From Methanobacteriota archaeon (GTDB lineage Archaea > Halobacteriota > Methanosarcinia > Methanosarcinales > Methanosarcinaceae): a DNA stretch of 64,000 nucleotides. Position numbers and translations under genes: made by a program. Location of the stretch: assembly GCA_016841265.1 (NCBI GenBank), contig JAENZL010000007.1:1-64000 (forward strand), written 5' to 3'. The notes below the pieces were generated by a model, which worked only from the letters and a program-made list of their open reading frames with translations, made no database searches and was not told where the DNA came from. Of this stretch, positions 18,393 through 27,202 are shown in pieces; the first letter of the stretch is position 1, and every line of letters begins with the position of its first letter.

Positions 18393-18529
18393 CTATTAGA
18401 AAATGGTTTTGAAGATATTTATTGATATCCGTCGATCGAAATATATTAAATGTTTAATCTTCACCAAATCTCATTTTATATAAATACAAGGTCTATACTT
18501 AGTGTCCTTTATTTGCGTAAATTGGGGGG

Positions 18530-18829
18530 GTGAAAATAAATTACTTTTTTGCTGTTATTGTTTTACTTGTTTGCTTTTTCACCTTGTTTTACTTGTTTGC
18601 TTTTTCACCACCTTTTAAAGAGCTTCTTGCAAGTTTCTCGCAAGCAAAAGGGTGTCTTTGCCATTATGCTTGTTTCCAGGTTTTCAAGTTCGATACGGGC
18701 AATGAAGTGTTAGATACTACGGGTTCTTTTGTGGGATTGAAAGGACAATATTTTCCTTTTCGATTACCTGGACCCTTACTTAGTTACTTTTTTGAATTTT
18801 CGTTTATGTTGGCAAGGTCTATTCCGTAG
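18530..18829 (+). CDS. Possible small membrane-anchored protein
   Basis: A 99-residue frame beginning with GTG directly after a G-run that could serve as ribosome binding site. It opens with a Lys-initiated hydrophobic stretch (residues 4-26) like a signal anchor, partly encoded by a 26-bp tandem duplication. The remainder contains two Cys and a second hydrophobic segment at the end. No homologue is recognised, and coding status is uncertain. Confidence 0.3.
   Translation: MKINYFFAVIVLLVCFFTLFYLFAFSPPFKELLASFSQAKGCLCHYACFQVFKFDTGNEVLDTTGSFVGLKGQYFPFRLPGPLLSYFFEFSFMLARSIP
18561..18612. repeat. 26-bp tandem duplication
   Basis: The string TTTTACTTGTTTGCTTTTTC occurs twice with a 26-bp period (starting at 18561 and 18587). 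It adds a duplicated hydrophobic segment if the overlapping small frame is translated; because the period is not a multiple of three, the two copies are read in different frames. Confidence 0.8.
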
Positions 18830-19062
18830 GTATTATTGTCTTTTTCACCTTTGAATTTGCCCCACTGCTTGCCTATTTTCCAGAAGGTTAAGGGGGGTTT
18901 TGCCTGAAGATTCAGTTCGATCAGGAATTGAAACCTGTTTTACCCACGAGAAATGGGGAAGATCCGAAAAAAGAACAGGTCAATGTTAAATTAATTCTTA
19001 AAAAAGTTGAAGATCCAATACATAAAAAAAGAAGAGACAGTAGAATCCTTGATAGATTCCGT

Positions 19063-19263
19063 TCACTGTCCCTGTAACTTCTGGCCTGCCATCTGCAGGG
19101 CTCCTCCGAGGGCTTTTGCAAGCTCGCAGTTTTCGGAGCATTTTGAGGGGCAGGTGCAGTACTTTGGTCCGTTTTCCATCATCCACTGGCCGAGGAAGCC
19201 AAAGGCTTTGAGTTCTTCTGCACTGGCATTCTGTACGTAGTTGTTAATGTCTTCTAACTCCAT
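19063..19263 (-). CDS. Small Cys-rich protein (putative metal binding)
   Basis: A 66-residue protein with four closely spaced cysteines, C36, C38, C42 and C46 (YCTCPSKCSENC), between two helical stretches. The pattern suggests a single zinc or iron-sulfur site. The GGTGAT string five bases before the ATG matches the archaeal ribosome binding consensus, which supports real translation. The family is not recognised with certainty. It stands alone. Confidence 0.6.
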   Translation of the reverse strand: MELEDINNYVQNASAEELKAFGFLGQWMMENGPKYCTCPSKCSENCELAKALGGALQMAGQKLQGQ

Positions 19264-19377
19264 GAATAATCACCAAACAGTGAATTGATGTATATATTTA
19301 TATATTTAAGCGTCACAATTATGTACAAGCTTCAATTAGTACAGAAAAATGACCTGGTGAGGAATCTCTGGAAACTT

Positions 19378-19436
19378 ATCAGCATTATTATCAGCATTAT
19401 TATCAGCATTATTATCAGCATTATTATCAGCAATTT
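19378..19436. repeat. 12-bp tandem repeat
   Basis: ATCAGCATTATT is repeated almost five times without mismatch until the last unit. It lies 75-130 nt upstream of the wHTH regulator gene at 19510, so its length could change promoter spacing. Confidence 0.9.
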
Positions 19437-19509
19437 AAATAAGCAATATTTATCTTAGGGAATTGTTTTAGAAGTTTCCGGAAATGATCCCTGAGGAGAC
19501 GGAAAAATT

Positions 19510-20283
19510 ATGCAGACCGCGCATGAAAACCCCGATACCTATTACAGAGATGAACTACATTCAATAAAGGAAGAAGTCACGACCCTGAGGAGCGAGTTTT
19601 CCCGATTTTCGCAGCGGGCAAACCAGCAGCATATCGAAGGGATGCTGACAGAGATGAGAAAGAACTTCATGAAACCCATGGTAGACTATCTCTGTGAAGA
19701 CGCAAACGAGCGGATGCACAGCCAGATGACCAGGGATTGCGGGATGCGGGAGTTCTGTGAAACGGCATTCATGGACATCTTGCAGGAAACTGCAGGGCTA
19801 GTTTGCAGGGGAAAGGTCGACTCAGAGACCGTAAAGCAGTACAGGAGCAAGATTGAAGAGCTCCGCAATGAGGCAAAAACCCCCCAGTGCAGCAAGTGCT
19901 TTTCGGAAGCGACCGGCCTCTTTGAAAAGCAGGTCAAGTTCATGCGCTCCCTCCAGATCTACGAGGACCTGGAAGACGATGGAAATAAAGGAGATATCAG
20001 CGACCTCCAGCCTGAAAAAATGGTCCCCGAAATCTGCGAACCTATCGCCAATAAACAGCGTCTCCTCATGCTAAAAGCCCTCTCCGGGGAAAGCAAGACC
20101 TTCTCTGAGCTTTCAAAACTGACTGGCCTCAGGGGTGGAAACCTCCTTTTCCACCTCCAGAAACTTCTCGACACCGGTATGATCCTGCAAAGGAGCGAAC
20201 GCGGGGACTACATCATCACGCGGAAAGGGTATTCCACGTTGCAGGGGCTTTCACGGATCTATTCAGAAATCGGAGATGCCTGA
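19510..20283 (+). CDS. ArsR-like winged-helix transcriptional regulator
   Basis: A 257-residue protein. The C-terminal ~75 residues are a winged helix (KQRLLMLKALSGESKTFSEL, then GGNLLFHLQKLLDTGMI and a wing ending in YIITRKGY) of the ArsR/TrmB-like kind used by methanogens. The N-terminal ~170 residues are mostly helical, start with a coiled coil, and contain several Cys (including CRGK and CSKC) that might sense redox state or metal. GAGGAG precedes the ATG. It precedes the PAS/GAF gene and the methyltransferase cluster on the same strand, so it may regulate them; Methanosarcina methyltransferase genes are known to be controlled by ArsR-family Msr regulators. Confidence 0.75.
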   Translation: MQTAHENPDTYYRDELHSIKEEVTTLRSEFSRFSQRANQQHIEGMLTEMRKNFMKPMVDYLCEDANERMHSQMTRDCGMREFCETAFMDILQETAGLVCRGKVDSETVKQYRSKIEELRNEAKTPQCSKCFSEATGLFEKQVKFMRSLQIYEDLEDDGNKGDISDLQPEKMVPEICEPIANKQRLLMLKALSGESKTFSELSKLTGLRGGNLLFHLQKLLDTGMILQRSERGDYIITRKGYSTLQGLSRIYSEIGDA

Positions 20284-20422
20284 AAAAGAAAACTATGGAA
20301 GGAAAGCCATAAGCTTCTTTTTCCCATTTTTTCAGCATTCCTTTATCTCATTTTCTACCATTCCTTTTTACTACTCCTTCTGTCTTGAATTTACCCCCAG
20401 GCTGAAGGGATGAATAAAAGGA

Positions 20423-22609
20423 ATGGTTTACAAAAAGAATAGTTTTTATTCAATAGATCTCATTTTTATAATAGATATACTGTGGACAAGCACACAAGCA
20501 ATAAGTCTGAAAAATCTTGCAAGGGGGATCATTATCAGCAGAAATGGGTTTCAAAACAGTTTTTCCGGAAAGAAACAGACAGGTAGTGAGATACCGGATT
20601 TTTTTGAGGCATTTGGGTCATTTGAAGAGGTAAAAACAGTTTTTGAAAACGTTCCTTCAGTTATTTTTTTGAGGAAAGCAGAGGCAGGATTTCCTGTGGA
20701 TTTTGTCTCCGGAAACGTTTCGCTTTTCGGGTATGAGGCCGCGGACTTTATGGACGGAAAGCTCCTGTACTCAGACCTTGTCCATACTGAAGACCTGGAA
20801 GCCTTCGGTTTTGGCATAATAAGCAATTCCGAAAGAGGAATCAGGGACTATACCCAGAAATACCGTGTTCTAACAAAGGCCGGGAAGGTATGCTGGGTGG
20901 AGGACCGGACTCTAGTCAGGTACGGGCAGAAAGGAAGGATAAAGGATTATATAGGGTTCATCAGGGATATCACGGAAGAAAAAAAGCTGGAGGAAAAGCT
21001 GGAATATTCGGAAAAGAAGTTCAAAGCCCTTATGGAATACAGCGACGACGCAATAATAATCCATGACAGGGACGGAAAGTTCCTCGAAGCAAACGAGACA
21101 AGCTGCAAACGCCTTGGGTACAGCAGGGAAGAGCTCCTGCAGATGACGCCCTATGACCTTGATGCGAAGTACAAAAAAAGTCTCCCTAAACAGTTCAAGA
21201 GGATCTACCGGAACGGGAAGGCTACCTTTGATACCGCACACGTGCTAAAAGACGGGTCCGTCATTCCCATCAAATTGAGTACGCATATCATGGAATATGA
21301 CGGAAAGACCACAGTCCTGACAGTGGCAAAGGACATGAGGGAACAGAAAAAGACGAATGAAGACCTGCTCTACGCCATGAAGGTCCAGAAGGTCCTGGAA
21401 ACGGTGGTAAACAACAGCCCGGTTGTTGTATTCCTCTGCCGCCCCGAGCACAAATGGCCGGTGGAATTCATATCCGACAACATCAGCCAGTTCGGGTACA
21501 GTGTTGAAGAGTTTACGAGCGGAAAGCTGCTTTATGGCGACATCATACATCCTTCTGACTTTGAAAAAGTCAAAGACAATCTTATGAGGAACTGCTTGGA
21601 AGGGAAAAACGAGTTCATCCAGGAGTACCGTATCCTGACCAGGGACGGGCAGGTTCGCTGGGTGGATGAACGGACTTTCATCCAGGTGGATAAAAAAGGA
21701 GGCGCTTCCTACCTGCAGTGCGTTATCATGGACATCACCGAACACAAGCAGGAAAGCGATTTTCTGCGGGTCCAGTGCGACCTGGGAATTGCACTTATCA
21801 CAACGGATGATTTTAAGGAAACATTTAAGCAGCTGCTTGAGCTGGCACTGCAGGTCAGTCCCATTGATTCTGGATGCTTATACATGATAGACAAAGAAAC
21901 AGGAGCTCTCTCCTTGGAAACCCAGAGGGGGCTATCTCCGAGCTTTTTGAAGTTTGCTTCTCACTATGAAGGGAATTCCGTAATGGCACGGCTGGCAAGA
22001 AACGGGCAGCCCGTATACAAGCACCACTCCGAGATCTGCTCCCTGACAAACGTAAAACTCCAGCCTCACGAGACGCTGAAAGCTACTGCTTTTCTCCCGA
22101 TCTCATACAAAGGGGAATTTGTGGCAGCCCTCAAGCTCATTTCCCGCACAGAAGACGAAATACCCCTAAATGTCCGAAATACCCTGGAAACCATCGCTAC
22201 CGAAATTGGGGTTGCCATCGGGCGGGTAATGGAAAAAACCGAATTGAAAAAGACCTGTGACGACCTGGAAGCTCTTTTCAACGCCTTAAAAGACTTTCTC
22301 TTTATAGTCGACGTCGACGGCTGCATAGTCCACTGCAACCAGGCAGTCTCAAAAAACCTCGGATACTCTCCGGAAGAGCTCAAAGGAAAGAGCATAATCT
22401 CCCTTCACCCCCAGAATAAGGTGCTTGAAGCCGCAGGCAATTTTTCCCAACTCCTTGAAGGAAAAGAATCCTCCTGCACCATCCCATTCGTAAGCAAAAA
22501 AGGGATTGAGATTCCTGCAGAAACTCGCATTAACAGGGGAAAGTGGAAAGGAAGGGAAGTTTTTATCTCTCTTTCCCGGCTTTCGGAAGAAGCTGAAGGG
22601 GGAGAATAA
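20423..22609 (+). CDS. PAS/PAS/PAS/GAF/PAS sensor protein without kinase domain
   Basis: A 728-residue cytoplasmic sensor. By eye the order is PAS (about 70-190), PAS (195-315), PAS (320-450), GAF (455-605) and PAS (610-725). PAC-type ends such as GFIRDITEEKK and CVIMDITEHKQ separate the modules. No histidine kinase, cyclase or DNA-binding domain follows, so output must be through a partner. The first ~60 residues are atypical and the start is uncertain. It is closely related to the protein at 27758-29440 (both have NNSPVV followed by FGYS and LLYGDIIHPSD in one PAS module). Both lie beside corrinoid/methyltransferase genes, which recalls the haem-binding MsmS/RdmS sensors of Methanosarcina methyltransferase operons. 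That link is inference. Confidence 0.8.
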   Translation: MVYKKNSFYSIDLIFIIDILWTSTQAISLKNLARGIIISRNGFQNSFSGKKQTGSEIPDFFEAFGSFEEVKTVFENVPSVIFLRKAEAGFPVDFVSGNVSLFGYEAADFMDGKLLYSDLVHTEDLEAFGFGIISNSERGIRDYTQKYRVLTKAGKVCWVEDRTLVRYGQKGRIKDYIGFIRDITEEKKLEEKLEYSEKKFKALMEYSDDAIIIHDRDGKFLEANETSCKRLGYSREELLQMTPYDLDAKYKKSLPKQFKRIYRNGKATFDTAHVLKDGSVIPIKLSTHIMEYDGKTTVLTVAKDMREQKKTNEDLLYAMKVQKVLETVVNNSPVVVFLCRPEHKWPVEFISDNISQFGYSVEEFTSGKLLYGDIIHPSDFEKVKDNLMRNCLEGKNEFIQEYRILTRDGQVRWVDERTFIQVDKKGGASYLQCVIMDITEHKQESDFLRVQCDLGIALITTDDFKETFKQLLELALQVSPIDSGCLYMIDKETGALSLETQRGLSPSFLKFASHYEGNSVMARLARNGQPVYKHHSEICSLTNVKLQPHETLKATAFLPISYKGEFVAALKLISRTEDEIPLNVRNTLETIATEIGVAIGRVMEKTELKKTCDDLEALFNALKDFLFIVDVDGCIVHCNQAVSKNLGYSPEELKGKSIISLHPQNKVLEAAGNFSQLLEGKESSCTIPFVSKKGIEIPAETRINRGKWKGREVFISLSRLSEEAEGGE

Positions 22610-23178
22610 TCAAGATATTATGGGCCGGAAAAACGCAGAGTATATTATTAAAAATTCTCGTTTTGAAATTACTAATATTTATATTTATTTCATGCGGAAC
22701 TATTACGATTTTTTAATTAAAACTCTTTGACACCTGTTTTTTTCGAAAATGCCAAAGTGGAATAACTATCTAAATATATTTTTCATTTCCCCTACTGTAA
22801 AATTCCTGCTTCAAGCCTTTAAAAAGGTTGGGAAACTGTAAGACTTGCAGGGGGATTAAATTGATGCAGCTTCTAATATATTAATAGGTGAGAGGGTTGG
22901 CATTGAGGACATAGAAAGTTCTTGTTCTCATCATAATATCTTCGCACCGTAAAATACACACCACAAAAACCCAAAAAGAGATTTAATGGCGCCTGGAATT
23001 AAAAAATCTACCCCAGCAGGATCCAAAAACATCATAGAACATGGATATAAAGGCGCCTGGAAATCAAAAATAAGCTTTAAAAACGTGTGAAAACCCCATA
23101 ATCCCGGTTCCGGACTTTCCAATTTCCGGAGTCCGGGAACTTCTTAAAATGGCAGAGTAAAAAAAGCAGAGTGGTTTT
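22610..23178 (+). promoter_or_regulatory. Long leader region upstream of corrinoid operon 1
   Basis: No gene is supported in this 570-nt gap. A TATA-like TAAATATATTTTT lies near 22772. GGCGCCTGGAA occurs twice in direct orientation (22988 and 23052, 64 bp apart) and may bind a regulator. The last ~25 nt (AAAAAGCAGAGTGGT before the ATG) are almost identical to those before the second corrinoid gene at 30393, which points to a shared translational control element or a duplicated leader. Long untranslated leaders are usual for methyltransferase genes in Methanosarcina. Confidence 0.5.
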
Positions 23179-23829
23179 ATGAGTTCCAGGGAAGAAATTT
23201 TCAACGAATTAGCGGATGCTGTGGTCGGCGGAAAGCAGGACCTTGCTGTGGAGCTTGCAAATAAAGCAATCGAAGAAGGCATTGACGCCTACGAAGCGAT
23301 CATGAAGGGCTGTGCTCACGGGATGAGCATTGTGAGTGACAAGTATGATAAAAGGGAGATGTTTGTCCCCCATATCATGATGTCGGCCCGGGCGATGAAC
23401 TCGGCTGTGGAAGTCCTGCAGCCTCATGTGAATGTGGAAAGCGTGGAAGACCCGGGACATGTGGTCATGGGGGTGGCTTTCGGGGACATCCATGACATAG
23501 GGATCAACCTGGTAAACAGCCTGCTTGCAGCTGCCGGTTTTAACGTTCACCACCTGGGAAGGGACGTGGCCCCCGAACAGTTCATCGAGGCTGCAAAAGA
23601 GAACAATGCGGATGTGATCGGGGTATCGGCCCTCATGACCACAAGCATGCTGGGCATGAAAGACGTGGTAAAACTGGCCGGAAAAGAGGTCCCGGGCGTA
23701 AAGATTATGATTGGGGGAGGACCCGTGTCCCAGCACTTCTGCGACGATATCGGAGCGGATGCCTATGCCGAAAATGCCCCGGAAGCCATTAAAGCCGTCA
23801 AAAGGCTCGTCGCCGAAAGGAGGGCATAA
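23179..23829 (+). CDS. Methylotrophic corrinoid protein (MtbC/MttC-like), copy 1
   Basis: A 216-residue cobalamin-binding protein that carries a methyl group between two methyltransferases. An N-terminal helical cap (1-90) precedes a Rossmann-like B12 domain with GDIHDIG (axial His105), SALMTTSM and GGGPVS, the three B12-contact regions. The length is typical for MtbC, MttC and MtoC-type proteins. The UroD-type methyltransferase gene begins one base after its stop. It is very similar to the protein at 30393. The methyl donor is not evident; trimethylamine, dimethylamine and methoxylated compounds are all used by relatives. Confidence 0.92.
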   Translation: MSSREEIFNELADAVVGGKQDLAVELANKAIEEGIDAYEAIMKGCAHGMSIVSDKYDKREMFVPHIMMSARAMNSAVEVLQPHVNVESVEDPGHVVMGVAFGDIHDIGINLVNSLLAAAGFNVHHLGRDVAPEQFIEAAKENNADVIGVSALMTTSMLGMKDVVKLAGKEVPGVKIMIGGGPVSQHFCDDIGADAYAENAPEAIKAVKRLVAERRA

Positions 23830-23830
23830 A

Positions 23831-24925
23831 ATGGACGAAATGAGTCATGGAGAACGGATCAAAAAAGCAATCGACCTGAAAGAACCTGATAGGGTCCCGG
23901 CGTTTAGCCCATGCAGCTGGGGAGTAAACCTGGCCGGGGACAACATCAACCGCGTGGGTAAACCTGAAAAGGACGTTTACTTCCCGAAATTTGTCCACAA
24001 CCCGGATATCTACGCCGACGCCTGGGTTAAAGCCGTGGACCGTTTCGGCCTCGATTTTGTCCATGTCCTTGTTGGTTCCAACGTCGTTGCCCTGCCAATG
24101 GGATGCAAGGAAGCCGAACCTCCCTGGGGCATCCCGCAGGTCGTCGGAGAAGCCATCGAAAAAGTAGAGGACTGGAAAAACCTGAAATTCCCGAACATGG
24201 ACACCGACGGGAAAATCCCTGTCCAGCTTTCCGCAATCAGGCTGCTCGACAGGGAACTGCATGAAAGGCGCGGAGACGACATCTTTGTTACGGGAACGGT
24301 TATGGCCCCCCTGACCCTTGCAGGTTTCCTCCTGGGCGTGGAGCCCCTGATGTTTGCAATGATCGAAAAGCCCGATGAAACAAAAGAACTCATCGAATTC
24401 TGTGCCGATGTTGGCATCGAATGCGCAAAAGCCCAGATCGACGCCGGGGCAGACCATATCTTCACCCCGGACCCGACAGCCTCGGGAGACCTGATCCCTG
24501 CGGACTTCTATGAACAGCTGGAACTCCCAGCGGCAAAAAGGCAGTCGGAAGCAATCCGCAAATACAAGGACAAATACGCCCATCACTACCACATCTGCGG
24601 AAACACCGCCGATCGCCTGGAAATCCTGGCCGAAGTGGGCATGAGTGTTATAAGCCTGGACAACCAGGTAAGCCTGAAAGAGGCAAAGGAAAGGATAGGA
24701 AGCAAAGTCTGCCTCTGCGGAAACGTAAACCCGGCTGACACCCTTTTCATGGGGACCCCCGAAAAAGTCGAAGCCGAAAGCAAAAAGTGCATCGCAGACG
24801 CAGGCCCCGGAGGCGGCTTCATCCTCTGGTCAGGCTGCGACTTCCCGCTGGACTGCCCCCTTGAAAACATCGAACGTTTCTACGAAATGCCCAAAAAATA
24901 CGGGAAATACCCGCTGCAGGGCTGA
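23831..24925 (+). CDS. UroD-family methyltransferase (presumed substrate:corrinoid), copy 1
   Basis: A 364-residue TIM-barrel protein of the uroporphyrinogen decarboxylase-like methyltransferase family (MtaA, MtbA, MtoB). The probable zinc ligands are H254 and C256 (YHICGNTADRL) and C336 (WSGCDFP). I start it at 23831 because that ATG lies one base after the corrinoid stop and gives the family-like MDEMSHGERIKKAIDLKEPDRVPAF opening in two steps. An upstream in-frame start would overlap the corrinoid gene. Genes paired this way supply either the substrate-specific or the CoM methyltransferase; its divergence from the protein at 31105 suggests the former. A hairpin terminator follows. Confidence 0.85.
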   Translation: MDEMSHGERIKKAIDLKEPDRVPAFSPCSWGVNLAGDNINRVGKPEKDVYFPKFVHNPDIYADAWVKAVDRFGLDFVHVLVGSNVVALPMGCKEAEPPWGIPQVVGEAIEKVEDWKNLKFPNMDTDGKIPVQLSAIRLLDRELHERRGDDIFVTGTVMAPLTLAGFLLGVEPLMFAMIEKPDETKELIEFCADVGIECAKAQIDAGADHIFTPDPTASGDLIPADFYEQLELPAAKRQSEAIRKYKDKYAHHYHICGNTADRLEILAEVGMSVISLDNQVSLKEAKERIGSKVCLCGNVNPADTLFMGTPEKVEAESKKCIADAGPGGGFILWSGCDFPLDCPLENIERFYEMPKKYGKYPLQG

Positions 24926-24953
24926 AACACGGGAAAGCATTGAAAACTCAAAG

Positions 24954-24998
24954 AAAGCCATGATGTGTTGTGAATCCCTTCATGGCTCTTTTTTCCTA
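24954..24998 (+). terminator. Hairpin and T-run after methyltransferase operon 1
   Basis: AGCCATGA (24956-24963) pairs with TCATGGCT (24980-24987), followed by CTTTTTTCC. It lies about 30 nt past the methyltransferase stop. Confidence 0.6.
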
Positions 24999-25036
24999 TT
25001 TTTCAGAACCTCTTTAAAATCATACCCATCTGCCGG

Positions 25037-25050
25037 CCCTTTAAATACCC
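25037..25050 (+). promoter_or_regulatory. TATA-like promoter element of DUF59 gene 1
   Basis: CTTTAAATACCC resembles an archaeal TATA box. It lies about 90 nt before the DUF59 coding region, and a similar CTTTTAAATCTC sits at the matching place upstream of the second DUF59 gene. Confidence 0.4.
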
Positions 25051-25132
25051 ACTTGCGGTCTTAAACTTCAATTCATCCCCCACAGAAATGCATTTAACTT
25101 TCAATTCCGTATTTTTCATAGGGGGAAGTGCT

Positions 25133-25444
25133 ATCACCGTTAGCAAAGACGAAATTATCGAAGTTCTCAAAACCATCTACGGACTCGAGATTCCTATCAA
25201 CATAGTGGACCTCGGGCTTGTCTACGAAGTGGACGTGGAAGGAGACAGGGTAGATATCAGGATGACACTTGCAAAAGTGGGCTGTTCGAGGTGTACGTTC
25301 ATCACGGAAGAAGTCCGGAAAAATGTAGAGGCAATCGAAGGGGTGAAGCAGGCAGGGGTCGAACTTGTCTGGGACCCGTCATGGACACCCGAAAGGATCT
25401 CGGACAGGGTACCTGAAGATGTAAAAAAGCGGATTTTGACCTGA
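25133..25444 (+). CDS. DUF59/MIP18-family protein, copy 1 (unusual start)
   Basis: A protein of about 103 residues with the MIP18/DUF59 core: IINIVDLGLVY-like segment (PINIVDLGLVYEV), GCSRC in place of the common GCP, and a C-terminal LVWDPSWTPERIS. Relatives (SufT, PaaD, and the MIP18 part of Mrp/ApbC systems) help assemble or insert iron-sulfur clusters. The coding frame has no ATG, GTG or TTG at the expected position; GGGGGAAG is followed by ATC at 25133. An in-frame ATG at 25088 exists, but the equivalent ATG of the paralogue runs into a stop, so I regard it as leader. The gene may start at ATC. It follows the methyltransferase operon as in the second set. Confidence 0.75.
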   Translation: MTVSKDEIIEVLKTIYGLEIPINIVDLGLVYEVDVEGDRVDIRMTLAKVGCSRCTFITEEVRKNVEAIEGVKQAGVELVWDPSWTPERISDRVPEDVKKRILT

Positions 25445-25598
25445 AGCAATTGAAAAGAGCTATTTGCCTTTTCTACCAGGTAATTCCTGATCAGAAGCAA
25501 AAAACCCTGTGCAAAAGCACCAAAATGGCAAACATGCAATCGCACAGGAGATTCATAGCAGGTCTTATAACTTATTACACGCTGAAGGGGTATTAAAT

Positions 25599-25630
25599 CA
25601 GTGTCCTTTAAATGGTTATTAAAGACACTG
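25599..25630. terminator. Hairpin between convergent DUF59 and methyltransferase genes
   Basis: CAGTGTCCTTTAA (25599-25611) is complementary, with one mismatch, to TTAAAGACACTG (25619-25630). It sits 16 nt past the stop of the minus-strand methyltransferase, so it could end transcription in both directions. It might also be the remnant of an inserted element, since CAGTGTC also opens the inverted repeats at 27049. Confidence 0.45.
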
Positions 25631-25645
25631 TCAGCCTGACTTTTA

Positions 25646-26743
25646 TTAATTTATGGGATATTTTCCGTATTTAATTGGAACTTCCATGAATGCCTTCACA
25701 TTTTTTAGGGAGCAATCTATGGGAAGGTCGCATCCCGACCAGTAGATGTACCCACCACCGGGAGCTGCATCCCTTATGCACTGGCGTCCTTCTTCTTCGA
25801 TCTTTTCAGGAGTACCCAGGAAAAGGGTCTCCGCAGGGTTTACGTTTCCGCAGAGGCAGACCTTGTCGCCAATTCTCTCTTTAGCCTCTTTCATACTAAC
25901 TTTGTAATCCAGGCTGAGGAAGCTTGCACCTATTGAAGCCAGGTCTTCTAACCTGTCAGCCGTGTCCCCACATATATGATACATGCAAGAATACCTATCC
26001 TTATGGTCAGTAACCGCTTTACAGTACTTCTGTGCATAAGGCAGTGCAAATTCCCTGTAGAAATCCGGGGGGATCAGGTCTCCCGAGGCTGAAGGGTCGG
26101 GGCAGAAAATCTGGTCTGCGCCGGCATCAAGCTGGGCTTTTGCAAGTTCTATGGCTACGTCCGTGCAAAAATCAATAAACTCTTTCGTTTCATCCGGGCT
26201 GTCGACCATGGCAAACATCAATTTTTCAATGCCCAGAACCAGCCCTGCTATCGTAAAAGGTCCGTTTGTGAGCCCGTCTATAAAAGTATCATTTCCTCTT
26301 TTATTCAGCCCCTTCTCCACCAGCCTGATTGTATCAAGCTGCTTAGAGGCTGTAGGGTCTTTTTCAATGTCCGGAAATTCCAGGTTTTTCCAGTCTTCTA
26401 CTTTATCGATTGCCGTTCTGGAAATCGCTGTCGTGCTCCAGTAAGGCTGACTTGTTTCACATCCAAGGGCAACTGCCACAGGTTGATTGGACGAATAACA
26501 CCAGACAAAGTCAGCATCAAAAAGTTCAGTTGCCTTGAAATGAGCTTCAGCCTGAATCTCCGGTGTGTTGAGGAATTGGGGCATGCTGACATCTTTTTCT
26601 TTTTTGCCGATGCAGTTCAGGTTATTACCTGCCAGGTTTACTGCCCAGCTAAGTGTACAAAACGCCGGAACTCTATCTGGCTCCTTGAGGTCTATTGCTG
26701 CTCTAACCCTTTCTCCATGGCTCATCTCTTCTTTTGTACTCAT
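25646..26743 (-). CDS. UroD-family methyltransferase, copy 2
   Basis: A 365-residue paralogue of the protein at 23831, on the opposite strand. It shares the opening (EEMSHGERVRAAIDLKEPDR), the zinc-ligand motif YHICGDTADRL and WSGCDLP near the C-terminus, so it is probably an active zinc methyltransferase acting with one of the two corrinoid proteins. No corrinoid gene is adjacent on its strand. An AGAGGT site precedes its ATG. It is followed upstream by a 1-kb gap and then the second PAS/GAF gene, both on the minus strand. Different substrate preference from copy 1 is likely but cannot be read from sequence. Confidence 0.85.
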   Translation of the reverse strand: MSTKEEMSHGERVRAAIDLKEPDRVPAFCTLSWAVNLAGNNLNCIGKKEKDVSMPQFLNTPEIQAEAHFKATELFDADFVWCYSSNQPVAVALGCETSQPYWSTTAISRTAIDKVEDWKNLEFPDIEKDPTASKQLDTIRLVEKGLNKRGNDTFIDGLTNGPFTIAGLVLGIEKLMFAMVDSPDETKEFIDFCTDVAIELAKAQLDAGADQIFCPDPSASGDLIPPDFYREFALPYAQKYCKAVTDHKDRYSCMYHICGDTADRLEDLASIGASFLSLDYKVSMKEAKERIGDKVCLCGNVNPAETLFLGTPEKIEEEGRQCIRDAAPGGGYIYWSGCDLPIDCSLKNVKAFMEVPIKYGKYPIN

Positions 26744-26910
26744 ACATATACCTCTAATTTTTTTACGAATTTCTGACCGTTTTATTAGCCAGTTTTACGT
26801 TATTTCAGCACACCTTCTGCAATCACATGAACTTCCGCACTCACATGCACCTGTGAAGCCGGAAACCCGGAAACCCGGGTATAGCTGCTGATCCACTCCA
26901 AAAGACCGGA

Positions 26911-26990
26911 ATTCAGCTAATTTGTCCAGACTTTAGGACTCAGCAAATTTATTCAGACTTCAGAACTTAGCTAATGTATTCAGATTTGTT
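26911..26990. repeat. Degenerate 28-bp tandem repeat, three copies
   Basis: Segments of the form TCAGCTAATTTGTCCAGACT recur with a period of 28 bp starting near 26911, 26939 and 26967, with several mismatches. They lie about 170-250 nt upstream of the minus-strand methyltransferase gene, where an activator array could sit. Confidence 0.6.
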
Positions 26991-27046
26991 TATTGCGCAC
27001 CATTGAAATTTTTCATCGGAACTCTTCAACTTCACTCTAATAAGGT

Positions 27047-27202
27047 GGCAGTGTCCCTAATTTTCTGTAAGTAAGGAGTCAAATTTCATAGATTTTCTAA
27101 ATTCACCGTTTTTGGTCGTTTTATCATAGCTTTATCGAGAGCGAATCTGCCAGCCTGCAATTTCGGGGTTTTTGACCTCTCAGAAATTGTGGGACACTGT
27201 CC
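27047..27202. mobile_element. MITE-like element or IS remnant with terminal inverted repeats
   Basis: GGCAGTGTCCCTAATTTTCTG at the left end and CAGAAATTGTGGGACACTGT at the right end form an imperfect inverted repeat of about 21 bp that bounds 156 bp of non-coding DNA. This is the layout of a miniature inverted-repeat element. No target-site duplication could be recognised, and no transposase is in the window, so the parent IS is unknown. Confidence 0.5.

Noticed and set aside
23798-24592. Minus-strand frame over the first UroD-type methyltransferase
   Set aside because: Shadow of a clearly conserved gene on the plus strand.
25088-25132. ATG at 25088 as the start of DUF59 copy 1
   Set aside because: The matching ATG at 32265 in the paralogue reaches a stop after ten codons, so this stretch is more likely leader; some doubt remains for copy 1, where the frame is open.
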